Shown: positions 43,209-51,715 of the stretch, one piece after another | Layout of the letters: every line of letters starts with the position of its first letter | Position numbering within the stretch: position 1 is the first letter of the stretch | The notes under the pieces: model-generated | Seen by the model: the letters and a program-made list of their open reading frames with translations, nothing else | Told to the model about the DNA's origin: nothing | Database searches by the model: none | Translations under genes and position numbers: made by a program | NCBI GenBank assembly: GCA_024710805.1 | Contig: JANJUB010000073.1 | Location: 1 to 64,000, forward strand | Length of the DNA stretch: 64,000 bases | Direction of reading: 5' to 3' | Origin: Fimbriimonadaceae bacterium | GTDB taxonomy: Bacteria > Armatimonadota > Fimbriimonadia > Fimbriimonadales > Fimbriimonadaceae

Positions 43209-44303
43209 CTACTTGGGAGGCAAGATCGTCACCGCACCAATGCCCGGCTTGATGAGCCACCAGCCACGGCTCTTCTTGAGGACGTCCGCGCCGCGGACCG
43301 ATCCTCGGCCCACCGGAACCCAAAGCTGCTTTCGTAGGTTCGGCGAAAGCTCGAGCACGATGCCTGTGCCGTAGTTCTCCACGGTTCGAATCACGCCTTC
43401 GGCAAAGTCCTTCGCCTGAGTCGATCCGGTGTCGCGCAACATTGCTGCATACACCCGAGGCGGGAAGATCTGGTCGAGCAGCAGGTTCAATCCGATGTAC
43501 GCATCCATCGCCGCCGCACCCGTGCCTTCGAGGAGTCCGAATTGGGGACCCTCGTCGGCAGTCTTCTGTACGAGCGGATCGACGTGGACCTTGACCCACG
43601 CGTCGAGTTGTTCGAGGGTGGCATCCATGGCATCGATCGGCTCGATGCGCTTCGCCTTCATCTCATCGCGAAGGTAGCGCATGTACATCTTCTCGCCGAG
43701 ATAGCCGTTGCCCCAATCCTCAGGTTCCTTGAAGCCACCCACGGCGGGAAGCGTTGCATGGCCGTACTCGTGGGCTATCTCGCGGGCCATCTCAACCGGA
43801 TTCTTGAAGCTGTTCAGGTCGTAGATGTAGATCGTGTTAACTCTCTTGACGCCGGTCGGATCGACATCTTCGTCGAACAACTGCTCGCCGCCCGGGTCTC
43901 CACCCCAGCAGAGATACACGTCCACCGTGCCGTTGTTGTAAACCTTGGCGTGCTCCAGCGAGAAGCGAATGGCGTTGTTCTCCCACAGGCGAAGCAGCAT
44001 TCGCACGACCTTGGGTGCCTTATCGTTTTCTGCTTTGCGCTCCTGCGAGAACACCCGGAATCGAGCCTCGAAGGGCTCCTTGTTCGCTCCGGATCGCCGC
44101 GCGAGTCCACCGACGACCCACTCAAACAACAGAGGCGCGGGCGGATCGCCGAACTTCTTGGGGCTCGACTTCGGCGTGCTCATCTTCTCGTCTCGGATGA
44201 AGATCGCGAGCCGGGTCGTCGGCTTCTCGGGGTCGCCCACGTAGAAAACGCGCGAGGCGGCTTGGTCTTGTATCCAAGCCGAAGCGAGGAGGAGGCTCAG
44301 CAC
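43209..44303 (-). CDS. HEXXH-motif protein, putative zinc metallopeptidase
   Basis: A 364-residue protein with a hydrophobic N-terminus (MLSLLLASAWIQDQAA, probable signal peptide) and a zinc-site motif REIAHEYGHATLP near residue 193, with a candidate third ligand Glu in YLGEKMYMRYL about 28 residues later, as in gluzincins. Upstream VDVYLCWGGDPGGEQLF and IYIYDLNSF are beta-strand-like edges. I do not recognise the family. The start is a GTG 1 bp after the trxB stop, so it is co-transcribed with trxB and the DUF2993 gene. A secreted protease whose substrate is unknown is the best guess. Confidence 0.7.
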   Translation of the reverse strand: MLSLLLASAWIQDQAASRVFYVGDPEKPTTRLAIFIRDEKMSTPKSSPKKFGDPPAPLLFEWVVGGLARRSGANKEPFEARFRVFSQERKAENDKAPKVVRMLLRLWENNAIRFSLEHAKVYNNGTVDVYLCWGGDPGGEQLFDEDVDPTGVKRVNTIYIYDLNSFKNPVEMAREIAHEYGHATLPAVGGFKEPEDWGNGYLGEKMYMRYLRDEMKAKRIEPIDAMDATLEQLDAWVKVHVDPLVQKTADEGPQFGLLEGTGAAAMDAYIGLNLLLDQIFPPRVYAAMLRDTGSTQAKDFAEGVIRTVENYGTGIVLELSPNLRKQLWVPVGRGSVRGADVLKKSRGWWLIKPGIGAVTILPPK

Positions 44304-44304
44304 G

Positions 44305-45246
44305 TTAGTGGCCCTCCGCCTCGAGGAATCGTTCAGCCTCGATCGCGGCCATGCATCCCGTGCCGGCCGCCGTCACGGCTTGCCGGTAGACGCTGTCCGC
44401 GACGTCACCGGCGACGAAGACTCCGGGGATCGCGGTCTTCGCTGTACCCGGAACGGGCTTGAGATAGCCGAGATCGTCGACTTCGAGGATGCCTCGGAAG
44501 AGCTCACTGTTGGGCTTATGACCGATGGCGATAAACACGCCGTCAAGGGGAAGTTCTCGCGTCTCGCCCGTCACGGTGTCCTTGAGACGAACACCGGTGA
44601 CGTGCTTAGCCGGCTGGTCTTTGCCGAGGATCTCGTCGATCGCCGAGTTCCAGATCACTTCGATCTTCTCGTTGGCAAGCACGCGGTCCTGCATGACTTT
44701 ACTGGCCCGGAACTGGTCGCGGCGGTGAATCACGTACACCTTGGACGCATGGCGGGTGAGGTAGTTAGCCTCTTCCATCGCGGTGTCTCCACCACCCACG
44801 ACCGCCACGGTCTTGCCGCGGAAGAAGAAGCCGTCGCAGGTGGCGCATGCGCTCACGCCGTGACCGCCATAGGTCACTTCGGATTCCAGACCGAGCCACT
44901 TCGCCTCGGCACCGGTTGCGATGATCACCGTGCGGGCATGATGCTCGGTGTCGCCCGTCCAAACGCGGAAGGGTCGCTGCGAAAAATCGACCTTGGTGAC
45001 CATGTCGAACACGACCTCGGAACCAAAGCGCTCGCACTGCTTGCGGAAGAGCTCCATCAGATCGGGACCCATCACTCCATCCGGAAATCCCGGATAGTTC
45101 TCGACGTCCGTGGTGATCATCAGCTGCCCGCCGGGTTGCGCGCCAGCGAAGATAATCGGGTTCAAACTGGCACGCGCGGCATAGAGCGCGGCGGTGTAGC
45201 CCGCGGGGCCAGAGCCAATGATGATGACGTTGTGAAGGGTCGCCAT
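44305..45246 (-). CDS. trxB: thioredoxin-disulfide reductase
   Basis: A 313-residue flavoprotein, normal length. FAD motif [19 protein letters not shown] at the N-terminus, the redox pair in [10 protein letters not shown], the NADPH motif [17 protein letters not shown], and [23 protein letters not shown] at the C-terminal FAD site. It transfers electrons from NADPH to thioredoxin. GGAG lies 3 nt before the ATG. It is 13 bp downstream of the DUF2993 gene and 1 bp upstream of the HEXXH gene. Confidence 0.95.
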   Translation of the reverse strand: MATLHNVIIIGSGPAGYTAALYAARASLNPIIFAGAQPGGQLMITTDVENYPGFPDGVMGPDLMELFRKQCERFGSEVVFDMVTKVDFSQRPFRVWTGDTEHHARTVIIATGAEAKWLGLESEVTYGGHGVSACATCDGFFFRGKTVAVVGGGDTAMEEANYLTRHASKVYVIHRRDQFRASKVMQDRVLANEKIEVIWNSAIDEILGKDQPAKHVTGVRLKDTVTGETRELPLDGVFIAIGHKPNSELFRGILEVDDLGYLKPVPGTAKTAIPGVFVAGDVADSVYRQAVTAAGTGCMAAIEAERFLEAEGH

Positions 45247-45259
45247 AGACTCCGTCAGG

Positions 45260-45790
45260 TTACCCGGCAGGGCGGGGTCGGGCACGTCCGTGAAGGGTGA
45301 TCGCCTGGCTCTCGACGACGACCCGTTCGAGGAGGATGTCGAACGGCAAGTCACCCACATCGAGCACCGGATTGATCTGCTCGAGCTGTCCTTGAATCAT
45401 GCCCTTCGCCATCGCCAAGCCCTCCACTTCCTCAAGCTGAACAAAGAGCTGCTTGCCCTCTCGGATGACCAAGCTGCAGACGGCGGTCGCCCGAAGCTCG
45501 ACAATCACTTTCGCCGTTGCCGAGACCTTGACGAGGCCGGCTTCGATCGCAACCGCGAAATCGCGGAGGCCGCCAGGTGCCTCGTTGTTGAGGAAGGCGG
45601 CAAGGTCTTCGGCGGCCACGGTGGCCTTGATCGTTCCCCAATCGGCAAGGGTGACGTTTAGCGGGTCCGAACTGACTGTGGCATCCGCCGCGTCGATCAC
45701 CACTTCCTGCACGAGAAGCCCCATGGGGAGGCGTACGCGCTTCAAGGTCGAGGACAGAGTGCCCACCGTTACGTTTGCCGAGTCGGCCAT
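45260..45790 (-). CDS. DUF2993 (LmeA-like) protein
   Basis: A 176-residue protein resembling DUF2993: [41 protein letters not shown] and [20 protein letters not shown] are typical amphipathic beta-strand repeats of this lipid-binding group. No signal peptide is visible, which is unusual for LmeA relatives. TAGGAT lies exactly 6 nt before the ATG, predicting a leaderless mRNA for the operon with trxB. Function inferred only by family. Confidence 0.75.
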   Translation of the reverse strand: MADSANVTVGTLSSTLKRVRLPMGLLVQEVVIDAADATVSSDPLNVTLADWGTIKATVAAEDLAAFLNNEAPGGLRDFAVAIEAGLVKVSATAKVIVELRATAVCSLVIREGKQLFVQLEEVEGLAMAKGMIQGQLEQINPVLDVGDLPFDILLERVVVESQAITLHGRARPRPAG

Positions 45791-45796
45791 ATCCCG

Positions 45797-45802
45797 ATCC
45801 TA
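45797..45802 (-). promoter_or_regulatory. -10 box immediately upstream of the DUF2993-trxB operon
   Basis: TAGGAT on the minus strand, 6 nt before the ATG at 45790; no clear -35 box. Confidence 0.35.
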
Positions 45803-45924
45803 CCGTGCCCATCCGTCCATCTGGGCCTGGGGACTCATTGACAGCATGGCCAGAATCTGGTAGCATCTTTCTCACGAACCGGGCGCGTTCCCCATGGGCA
45901 CCGCTTGCCGGAACGGAGATAGGA

Positions 45925-46332
45925 ATGGCTCTTAAGATTCTGGTTTGCGACGACGAACGCCACATCGTGCGCCTGATTCAGGTGAACCTCGAGCGACAGG
46001 GTTACCAAGTGGTAACCGCCTTTGACGGCAAGGAAGGCCTCGAGAAGATTCGGTCCGAAAAGCCGAACCTCGTTGTACTCGACGTAATGATGCCTTACAT
46101 GGACGGCTTTGAGGTCCTCAAGGCCCTGCGCCGTGAACCGGAGACCGAGAGTCTCCCGGTCATCATGCTTACGGCCAAGGCGCAAGATAAGGACGTTTTC
46201 GAGGGTTACCACTACGGGGCGGACATGTACCTGACCAAGCCGTTCAACCCGATGGAGCTGGTCACGTTCGTGAAGCGAATCACCCAGGGCCAAGACGGCC
46301 CCGACGGTGGACCGAAGCGCTACGAGCTCTAA
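45925..46332 (+). CDS. single-domain response regulator
   Basis: A 135-residue CheY-like receiver with no output domain. The phosphorylation site is Asp53 (VVLDVMMPYMDG), the acidic pair is Asp9/Asp10, and the conserved Thr83 (MLTAKAQ) and Lys105 (LTKPFNP) are present. The short tail (DGPDGGPKRYEL) carries no further domain. GGAGATAGG lies before the ATG. It stands alone with a strong terminator behind it. It may act in chemotaxis or as a phosphorelay component; no kinase is adjacent. Confidence 0.9.
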   Translation: MALKILVCDDERHIVRLIQVNLERQGYQVVTAFDGKEGLEKIRSEKPNLVVLDVMMPYMDGFEVLKALRREPETESLPVIMLTAKAQDKDVFEGYHYGADMYLTKPFNPMELVTFVKRITQGQDGPDGGPKRYEL

Positions 46333-46355
46333 GCTCACGATTTTTGATTCCACAG

Positions 46356-46389
46356 ACCCGCGGGGCGCTCGGCCCGGCGGGTTTTTTTC
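46356..46389 (+). terminator. strong rho-independent terminator of the response-regulator gene
   Basis: Stem ACCCGC/GCGGGT (46356-46361 with 46377-46382) with inner GGGC/GCCC, followed by seven T. Confidence 0.9.
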
Positions 46390-46407
46390 ATTTTCTTGCG
46401 AATTTGT

Positions 46408-46435
46408 TTGCGTTTTCCAAATTGTGTGTTATCAT
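46408..46435 (+). promoter_or_regulatory. promoter of lacI-type gene
   Basis: TTGCGT (46408-46413), 16 bp, TATCAT (46430-46435). The operator palindrome begins at the next base, covering the predicted start of transcription. Confidence 0.55.
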
Positions 46436-46451
46436 GTGAATACGTATTCAC
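46436..46451. promoter_or_regulatory. operator, 16-bp perfect palindrome
   Basis: GTGAATACGTATTCAC, a perfect palindrome with the central CG typical of LacI-family sites, placed directly behind the -10 box. A half-site GTGAATACG repeats at 46458-46466. Implies negative autoregulation of the regulator and its downstream gene. Confidence 0.8.
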
Positions 46452-46481
46452 GCGGTTGTGAATACGATTCTCGGACCGCCA

Positions 46482-47504
46482 ATGAGGGTGACGCAGCAGG
46501 ATATCGCAAGACTGGCCAACGTCTCGCAAGCGACGGTGAGCCGGGTCTTGTCGGGTGACGCCCGCGTCGAAACCGACATCAAGGACCGCGTTATGGCGGT
46601 CATTTCCGAGACCAACTACCAGATCGATGTTCGGGCGCGTTCGCTTCGCAGCAAGCGCACCGGTCTCATCGGGCTGGTCGTCAAGCGCCCGCCGGGCGGA
46701 CTCAACGACGATCCCTTCTTCGCAAATTTGATCTCCCACATCATGGACTTCCTGGCGGGCAGGCCGTACCACCTGTGCGTCGAGATGGTGTCGTCGGCAT
46801 CGAGCCAAGAAGCGGTTTACGACGAGCTGCTCCGCACCCGGCGAGTGGATGGGCTCATTCTCGTCGAGAGCGAAGCGAGAGACGAGCGCATTCTGCGCCT
46901 CCAAGCCGAGGGATTCCCGTTTGTGCTCATTGGCAATCCGGTCGAAGAACGAGAAAGCACGATTTGGAGCGTCGACAACGACAACGTTCTGGCCGCCAAG
47001 ACCGTGACCGAGCACCTGCGTGAGGCGGGTTACCAACGCGTCGGACTTCTCGCGGGCCCGAAAGGCATCACCGTTTCCGACGATCGAATCGAAGGCTATC
47101 GCCAGGGCATGTCCGGCAGCGATTGCGATGACCTGGTTTGGCACTGCGACTTCGGTTTCCTCGCCGCCCGCGACACGGCCTCGGACATTTTGCGGAACCC
47201 CTCTCGCCCCGACGCCCTGCTCGTGCTCGACGACTTCATGGCGATGGGCGTGGTCCTCGCGGCCCGCGGCCAAGGACTCGTCATCCCCGAAGACTTGGGC
47301 GTGGCCAGTTTCAACGACTCCAGCCTATGCGACTTGTTTGAGCGAGGATTGACCTCGGTCAGCCTGAATATTCCGCAGATCGTGCGCACCGCTTGCGGCC
47401 GGTTGCTGAAGATCATCGAGGACAAGCCGATCTACGGGCCGCGCCGGATGATCATCCCGACCGAGCTTTGCGTCCGCGGCTCGACCACTCGGAGGGACGT
47501 CTAA
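46482..47504 (+). CDS. LacI-family transcriptional regulator
   Basis: A 340-residue regulator with the N-terminal helix-turn-helix VTQQDIARLANVSQATVSRVLSG (residues 3-25), hinge helix region (VRARSLRSKRTGLIG) and a periplasmic-binding-protein-like sensor (FVLIGNPVEE, VTEHLREAGYQRVGLLAG, DALLVLDDFMAMGVVLAARGQGL, SLNIPQIVRTACGRLLKIIE). I chose ATG at 46482 over the GTG at 46458, which lies inside an operator half-site. It overlaps the GH13 gene by 1 bp (TAATG). It probably senses a sugar such as a maltodextrin, judged from its neighbour, and represses both genes. Confidence 0.92.
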   Translation: MRVTQQDIARLANVSQATVSRVLSGDARVETDIKDRVMAVISETNYQIDVRARSLRSKRTGLIGLVVKRPPGGLNDDPFFANLISHIMDFLAGRPYHLCVEMVSSASSQEAVYDELLRTRRVDGLILVESEARDERILRLQAEGFPFVLIGNPVEERESTIWSVDNDNVLAAKTVTEHLREAGYQRVGLLAGPKGITVSDDRIEGYRQGMSGSDCDDLVWHCDFGFLAARDTASDILRNPSRPDALLVLDDFMAMGVVLAARGQGLVIPEDLGVASFNDSSLCDLFERGLTSVSLNIPQIVRTACGRLLKIIEDKPIYGPRRMIIPTELCVRGSTTRRDV

Positions 47505-49645
47505 TGCTGCTGGCCCTTGCCATGGTGGCGGTAACGCAGACCATCACTCACGAGTTCGTCTACGTTGCGGACCAGCCGCGGAAAACGGTCTCGGTTGCCG
47601 GGAGCTTCAATAACTGGGATCGAAACGCCAACCCGATGCGAGCCGATGCCGACGGGCGCACTTGGCGAACCAAGGTCGGCTTGGGCGTGGGCCAACATCA
47701 GTACAAGTTCGTTCTCGACGGCGACCAGTGGATCGTCGATCCGAAGTCGAAGGACAACCGCGACGACGGCAACGGCAACATCAACTCTTTTCTGACCCTG
47801 CTTCCCTCCGATTACTCGGCCCCGGCGGTGCGCGGCGATGGTTCGATCACGCTCTCGGGGCTTCAACACGACGCCACGGACACGGCGGTGTATTGGGATC
47901 GCGGACACCTGACGCTCCAGTTTAGGACCCGCAAAGATGACGTCGAGCGAGTCTCCGTTCGGGTCGGCACTTTGAACACCCCGATGTCGCGAACCAGCTC
48001 GGACGACCTTTATGACTACTACCGAGCGCGGGTGAAGTGGGACGGCAAGTCGGATCTTGAATACGTATTCAACCTGCAGGATCGACGAGCCTTCACATAC
48101 GGCTCGAAGGGACTCGACGGCGGCACGTTCCGGATCTCGGCCAAGGATTTCAAGCCCTTCGCGATTCCAACCTGGGCGGAAGGCGCGGTCTTCTATCAGA
48201 TCTTCCCCGAGCGCTTCGAGAACGGTGACCGATCGAACGATCCCGCCAACGCGATTGAGTGGGGCGGTAAGCCGGAGTGGTTTAACTTTATGGGGGGCGA
48301 CCTCGCGGGTATCCGCAAGCGCGCCAGCCATATCGTCGATCTCGGCGTGCAGGGCATCTACCTGAATCCGATCTTCGAGGGGCCGTCGAACCATGGCTAC
48401 GAAACCACGGACTACCTCAAGGTCGCCAAGCGGATGGGGACGAACGATGATCTGCGCGCCTTGGTGCGCGAACTCAAGCCTCAGGGCGTGCGTGTCGTCC
48501 TCGACGGCGTGTTCAACCACACCGCGACCGACTTCTTTGCCTTTACCGATCTTCGCGAGCGGGGAGAGGAGTCGAAGTATCGAGACTGGTTCTTCCCTCG
48601 CTCGTTCCCGATCAAGGTCGGCGACCCGCCCAACTACGAGGCTTGGTTCGGCTTCCCTTCCATGCCCAAAGTGAACCTGCGCAACGCGGAGGCACGCAAG
48701 TACATGCTGGACGTCACCCACTTCTGGCACCGCGAGGCGGGAATCGACGGCTGGCGGCTCGACGTCGCCAACGAGGTCGACATGGACTTCTGGCGAGACT
48801 TCCGCAAGACGGTCAAGGGTCTGTCTCCGGAGCAGTGGATCGTCGGCGAAGTCTGGGGTGATGCTCGCCAGTGGCTCCGCGGAGACCAGTGGGACTCCGC
48901 GATGGGCTACCAGTTCCGCGATGCCGCGCTCAAGTTCATCGCCGAGGGCAACACCACAGCTACTCAGTTCATCGACGCGTTGCTTCGTGTGTACGAAAGC
49001 TATCCGCCGCAGGTCTCGCGAAACCTGATGAATCTGTTGAGCAGCCACGATACGCCCCGGTTCCTCACGCTCTGCAAGGGTGATCGCGAGTTGGCTCTGC
49101 TTGGAGCAACGGTCCAGATGACCTGGCCGGGTTCACCGAGCATTTACTACGGAGAGGAACTCGGCATGGAAGGCGCGGCCGACCCCGACAACCGGCGCGG
49201 GATGGAATGGAATCGACTGTCTGAAGACAACCCCTTCCTGAAGCACTACCGGCGGCTCATGAACCTTCGGTCGCGAAGCGCGGCGTTGCGCACGGGCGAA
49301 CCGATCCGACTCCTGGCCGATGATGCGCGCCGGACGGTGGCCTACGGTCGCGTCGAAGGCTCCGACGTTGCTCTGGTCGCAGTCAATCGTTCGGACCAAT
49401 CCCAAACGATTTCGATTCCGCTCGACCGCTTGAGCCATCTCAAGTTGCCGGGCGCGTTCGAAGACGCTCTCGCAGGCGCGACGGTGCGCCGATCGGGAGC
49501 CCAACTCGTCGTCACGCTTACCCCGAGGAGCGCCGCCGTGCTGTTGCCGGCGTCGCGGGGCACGGCCCGTTCCGTCCGCGACGCTTCGCGCGCCTCGGCA
49601 CCCAACAATTTCACTCGAAACGCATCCTTGAGGAGACATCCATGA
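47504..49645 (+). CDS. GH13-family alpha-glucosidase/neopullulanase-type enzyme
   Basis: A 713-residue alpha-amylase-family enzyme. A short N-terminal hydrophobic stretch, then a CBM48/AMPK-type glycogen-binding domain ([30 protein letters not shown], residues 20-95), a CBM34-like domain ([19 protein letters not shown], 130-215), the catalytic barrel with [10 protein letters not shown], nucleophile Asp in [11 protein letters not shown], acid/base Glu in [10 protein letters not shown] and [11 protein letters not shown], and a C-terminal beta-domain ending AAVLLP near residue 685. About 28 further low-complexity residues run to the stop, which overlaps the next ATG by 4 bp. It degrades maltodextrins or cyclodextrins. 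It carries an internal operator at 48057. Confidence 0.9.
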   Translation: MLLALAMVAVTQTITHEFVYVADQPRKTVSVAGSFNNWDRNANPMRADADGRTWRTKVGLGVGQHQYKFVLDGDQWIVDPKSKDNRDDGNGNINSFLTLLPSDYSAPAVRGDGSITLSGLQHDATDTAVYWDRGHLTLQFRTRKDDVERVSVRVGTLNTPMSRTSSDDLYDYYRARVKWDGKSDLEYVFNLQDRRAFTYGSKGLDGGTFRISAKDFKPFAIPTWAEGAVFYQIFPERFENGDRSNDPANAIEWGGKPEWFNFMGGDLAGIRKRASHIVDLGVQGIYLNPIFEGPSNHGYETTDYLKVAKRMGTNDDLRALVRELKPQGVRVVLDGVFNHTATDFFAFTDLRERGEESKYRDWFFPRSFPIKVGDPPNYEAWFGFPSMPKVNLRNAEARKYMLDVTHFWHREAGIDGWRLDVANEVDMDFWRDFRKTVKGLSPEQWIVGEVWGDARQWLRGDQWDSAMGYQFRDAALKFIAEGNTTATQFIDALLRVYESYPPQVSRNLMNLLSSHDTPRFLTLCKGDRELALLGATVQMTWPGSPSIYYGEELGMEGAADPDNRRGMEWNRLSEDNPFLKHYRRLMNLRSRSAALRTGEPIRLLADDARRTVAYGRVEGSDVALVAVNRSDQSQTISIPLDRLSHLKLPGAFEDALAGATVRRSGAQLVVTLTPRSAAVLLPASRGTARSVRDASRASAPNNFTRNASLRRHP
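48057..48072. promoter_or_regulatory. second operator inside the GH13 coding sequence
   Basis: TTGAATACGTATTCAA, a perfect 16-bp palindrome sharing the 14-bp core TGAATACGTATTCA with the operator at 46436. It uses GAA-TAC-GTA-TTC for Glu-Tyr-Val-Phe; GTA is uncommon for Val in this GC-rich sequence. Distance to the first site is about 1.6 kb. Confidence 0.65.
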
Positions 49646-50505
49646 ACAATCGCAGGGGCTTTACGCTCATTGAACTGCTCGTCGTCATCGCGATCATCGC
49701 CATTTTGGCGGCGATCCTCTTCCCTGTCTTTGCCCAGGCAAAGGTCGCGGCCAAAAAGATCGTGTCGCTCAGCAACATGAAGCAGCTGAATCTAGCTTCG
49801 ATCATGTACCAGTCTGACTTCGACGATAACTTCGGCACCAAGGTGCGCGTTGGCTTCGGCCCGGCGCAGGGCGGTGGTGATCCCGAAGTTGCGATGAGCT
49901 TCGACAAGCTCATTCAGCCGTACACCAAGAGTTATCAGATCTGGGTCTCGCCGACCGACTCGCGGGCCAAGTTCTCCACTCCGTACGGACTCGGCCGACG
50001 CAGCTACGCGCTTGCCAGCAACGTGTTCACCGGCGTTCAGGTTCGACCTGGTCACTGGGGGTCGTTCGTGGGTAAGGGCTCGATCAGCACCAGCGCAGTG
50101 CCCGCGCCAGCCGGAACGGTGTCCTTTGGCGAGAAGCGCCAGCGAACCAACCCAGCGCTTGGTGCGAACGCATGGACCAATGAAGAGTGGTTCTACGGTA
50201 TCGAGCTGAACAACTCGCGACGCGATGACCTACCGGGCGATGATCCTTCGAGCTGCTGCGGCGAAGTCGCCTACTCGTTCAGCGAGGGCGCAAACTGGGC
50301 GTTCGTCGACGGACACGTGAAGTGGGTGGCGATGACCGGCCGACGTTTGACCGACGGCAAGAAGATCGGCACGCGATTCCCCGGATACGCCGAGAAGGCC
50401 GCGCAGTGGGTCGGCGCTCCGGATCCGTATTGGGATACCGGTCTGAGCTGCTTCGACTCGGGTTGGGCCGCCACCGATGGCGACTGCCCTCTCCCGCAAG
50501 AGTAA
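49642..50505 (+). CDS. pseudopilin (H-X9-DG type)
   Basis: A 287-residue protein with prepilin leader MNNRRG, cleavage before FTLIELLVV, and the same 30-residue helix as its paralogues. The globular part ends with the hallmark [17 protein letters not shown] lies 9 nt before the ATG, which overlaps the GH13 stop (ATGA). The role is unknown; the position behind a maltodextrin enzyme may mean only read-through coupling. Cys pairs ([22 protein letters not shown]) could form disulfides outside the cell. Confidence 0.88.
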   Translation: MNNRRGFTLIELLVVIAIIAILAAILFPVFAQAKVAAKKIVSLSNMKQLNLASIMYQSDFDDNFGTKVRVGFGPAQGGGDPEVAMSFDKLIQPYTKSYQIWVSPTDSRAKFSTPYGLGRRSYALASNVFTGVQVRPGHWGSFVGKGSISTSAVPAPAGTVSFGEKRQRTNPALGANAWTNEEWFYGIELNNSRRDDLPGDDPSSCCGEVAYSFSEGANWAFVDGHVKWVAMTGRRLTDGKKIGTRFPGYAEKAAQWVGAPDPYWDTGLSCFDSGWAATDGDCPLPQE

Positions 50506-50517
50506 GCTGAGAACATC

Positions 50518-50790
50518 ATGAAGAAGGAAATCTCACCGGGCGCAGTGATCGGAATCGCCGCCGTAGCCCTTGCCATCGCTGGCGGACTCGGCTTCATGTG
50601 GTTCCAAAAGGCCACGGGCGATGCTCCGGTCTCGCAAGAGCAGATCGACCGCGAGAGGAAGGCAACGGAGGACCGGTACAAGGGGATGGGCGTGCAAACG
50701 TCTCCTTCCACCGCCGGAACACCTCCGACGGCCGGCACCAATCCCGAGGCGGATGCTCGATCGCAGTATCCAGGCGGCTCCGGCCGCTAA
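50518..50790 (+). CDS. small membrane-anchored protein of unknown function
   Basis: A 90-residue protein with one membrane helix (residues 9-29, AVIGIAAVALAIAGGLGFMWF), then a charged segment (QEQIDRERKATEDRYKGMG) and a Pro/Thr/Gly-rich tail. It follows the pseudopilin by 12 bp and precedes a strong terminator, so the two probably share a transcript. Similar small proteins often accompany H-X9-DG pseudopilins (recollection). Function unknown. Confidence 0.75.
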   Translation: MKKEISPGAVIGIAAVALAIAGGLGFMWFQKATGDAPVSQEQIDRERKATEDRYKGMGVQTSPSTAGTPPTAGTNPEADARSQYPGGSGR

Positions 50791-50806
50791 GGTCCCTTCT
50801 CGAACT

Positions 50807-50846
50807 GCGGGCTCCTTCGAACTCCGAAGGAGCCCGCTTTGTTTTA
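50807..50846 (+). terminator. rho-independent terminator of the GH13-pseudopilin operon
   Basis: A perfect 13-bp stem, GCGGGCTCCTTCG (50807-50819) with CGAAGGAGCCCGC (50825-50837), followed by TTTGTTTT. Confidence 0.92.
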
Positions 50847-50857
50847 TACTTCCTTGC
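50845..50857 (+). promoter_or_regulatory. -10 box immediately upstream of the enoyl-CoA hydratase gene
   Basis: TATACT (50845-50850) lies 7 nt before the ATG at 50858, overlapping the T-tract of the preceding terminator. Fits a leaderless mRNA; no -35 box is obvious. Confidence 0.4.
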
Positions 50858-51598
50858 ATGCTCGATGTCCGCTCCGAAGGCTCCGTCCTCCGCATCACCC
50901 TTGCTCGACCCGAGGTGCGCAATGCATTCAACGACGAGCTCATTTCCCGCCTTACCGACGCGCTCAGGGGGGTAAGCAACGAGACTCGTCTGGTCGTGCT
51001 GAGCGGCGAGGGGAAAGCGTTCTGCGCGGGCGGAGACCTCGAATGGATGAGGCGTGCCTCCTCCTATTCGAGAGACGAGAACGTGGCCGATGCCCTCAAG
51101 TTGGCCGGCCTCTTCGAGTCGGTCGCAAGCTGCAACGCTCCTGTGCTCTCGCGAGTCCACGGTGCCTGTTTTGGCGGCGGCTGCGGTCTGGTTGCGGCCT
51201 CGGACCTTGCCATCGCCGATCCGGGCACGCTCTTCGCGTTCAGCGAAGTGCGCTTGGGGCTCATCGCCGGCACAATTTCGAGCCATGTCATTCCGAAAAT
51301 CGGCAAGGGGCATGCGCGCGCGCTTTATGCGACCGGAGAAGCGTTCGACGCATCGCGGGCGCTCTTGATTGGATTGGTTCACCAGGTGGGCGACCTCGAT
51401 GAAATCGAAGCGAAGATCATCAAGCAGGTGCTGTCGGTGAGCCCGAATGCGGTTCGGGAGTCGAGGAAGATCGTGCGCGACTTCCCGCTGTCGGTCGACG
51501 AGTGCGCGAACCGCCTCGCCGACATCCGATCGAGCGACGAGGGTCGCGAGGGTGTCGCGGCGTTCCTGGAGAAGCGCAAAGCGAGTTTCGCCGAATGA
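50858..51598 (+). CDS. enoyl-CoA hydratase/isomerase-family protein
   Basis: A 246-residue crotonase-fold protein. The oxyanion-hole segments are GKAFCAGGDLEWM and VHGACFGGGCGLVAASDLAIAD; the catalytic Glu position is in FSEVRLGLIAG, while a second Glu is not evident. Closest by eye to methylglutaconyl-CoA hydratase-like members. It could act in leucine or fatty-acid breakdown; substrate uncertain. Monocistronic, flanked by a terminator upstream and by TTAAT repeats downstream. Confidence 0.85.
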   Translation: MLDVRSEGSVLRITLARPEVRNAFNDELISRLTDALRGVSNETRLVVLSGEGKAFCAGGDLEWMRRASSYSRDENVADALKLAGLFESVASCNAPVLSRVHGACFGGGCGLVAASDLAIADPGTLFAFSEVRLGLIAGTISSHVIPKIGKGHARALYATGEAFDASRALLIGLVHQVGDLDEIEAKIIKQVLSVSPNAVRESRKIVRDFPLSVDECANRLADIRSSDEGREGVAAFLEKRKASFAE

Positions 51599-51609
51599 TC
51601 TTCCCTATC

Positions 51610-51656
51610 TTAATGAGCTTAATGACCCGTTAATCGCCGGCTAATGCCCCCTTAAT
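51610..51656 (+). promoter_or_regulatory. five phased TTAAT boxes (11-bp direct repeats)
   Basis: TTAAT at 51610, 51619, 51630 and 51652 and CTAAT at 51641: spacings 9, 11, 11 and 11 bp. Such helix-phased direct repeats are the usual binding pattern of OmpR/PhoB-type regulators. They lie 60-106 bp upstream of the pseudopilin start. Confidence 0.55.
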
Positions 51657-51715
51657 CTCGGCCCTTTAGAGTGACTGGAAGGAGCTTCCCGCGTTGCTCC
51701 GGAGGAGGAATCACT

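Noticed and set aside
47501-49048. 515-codon open frame opposite the GH13 gene
   Set aside because: Antisense shadow; the GH13 motifs on the plus strand are unambiguous.
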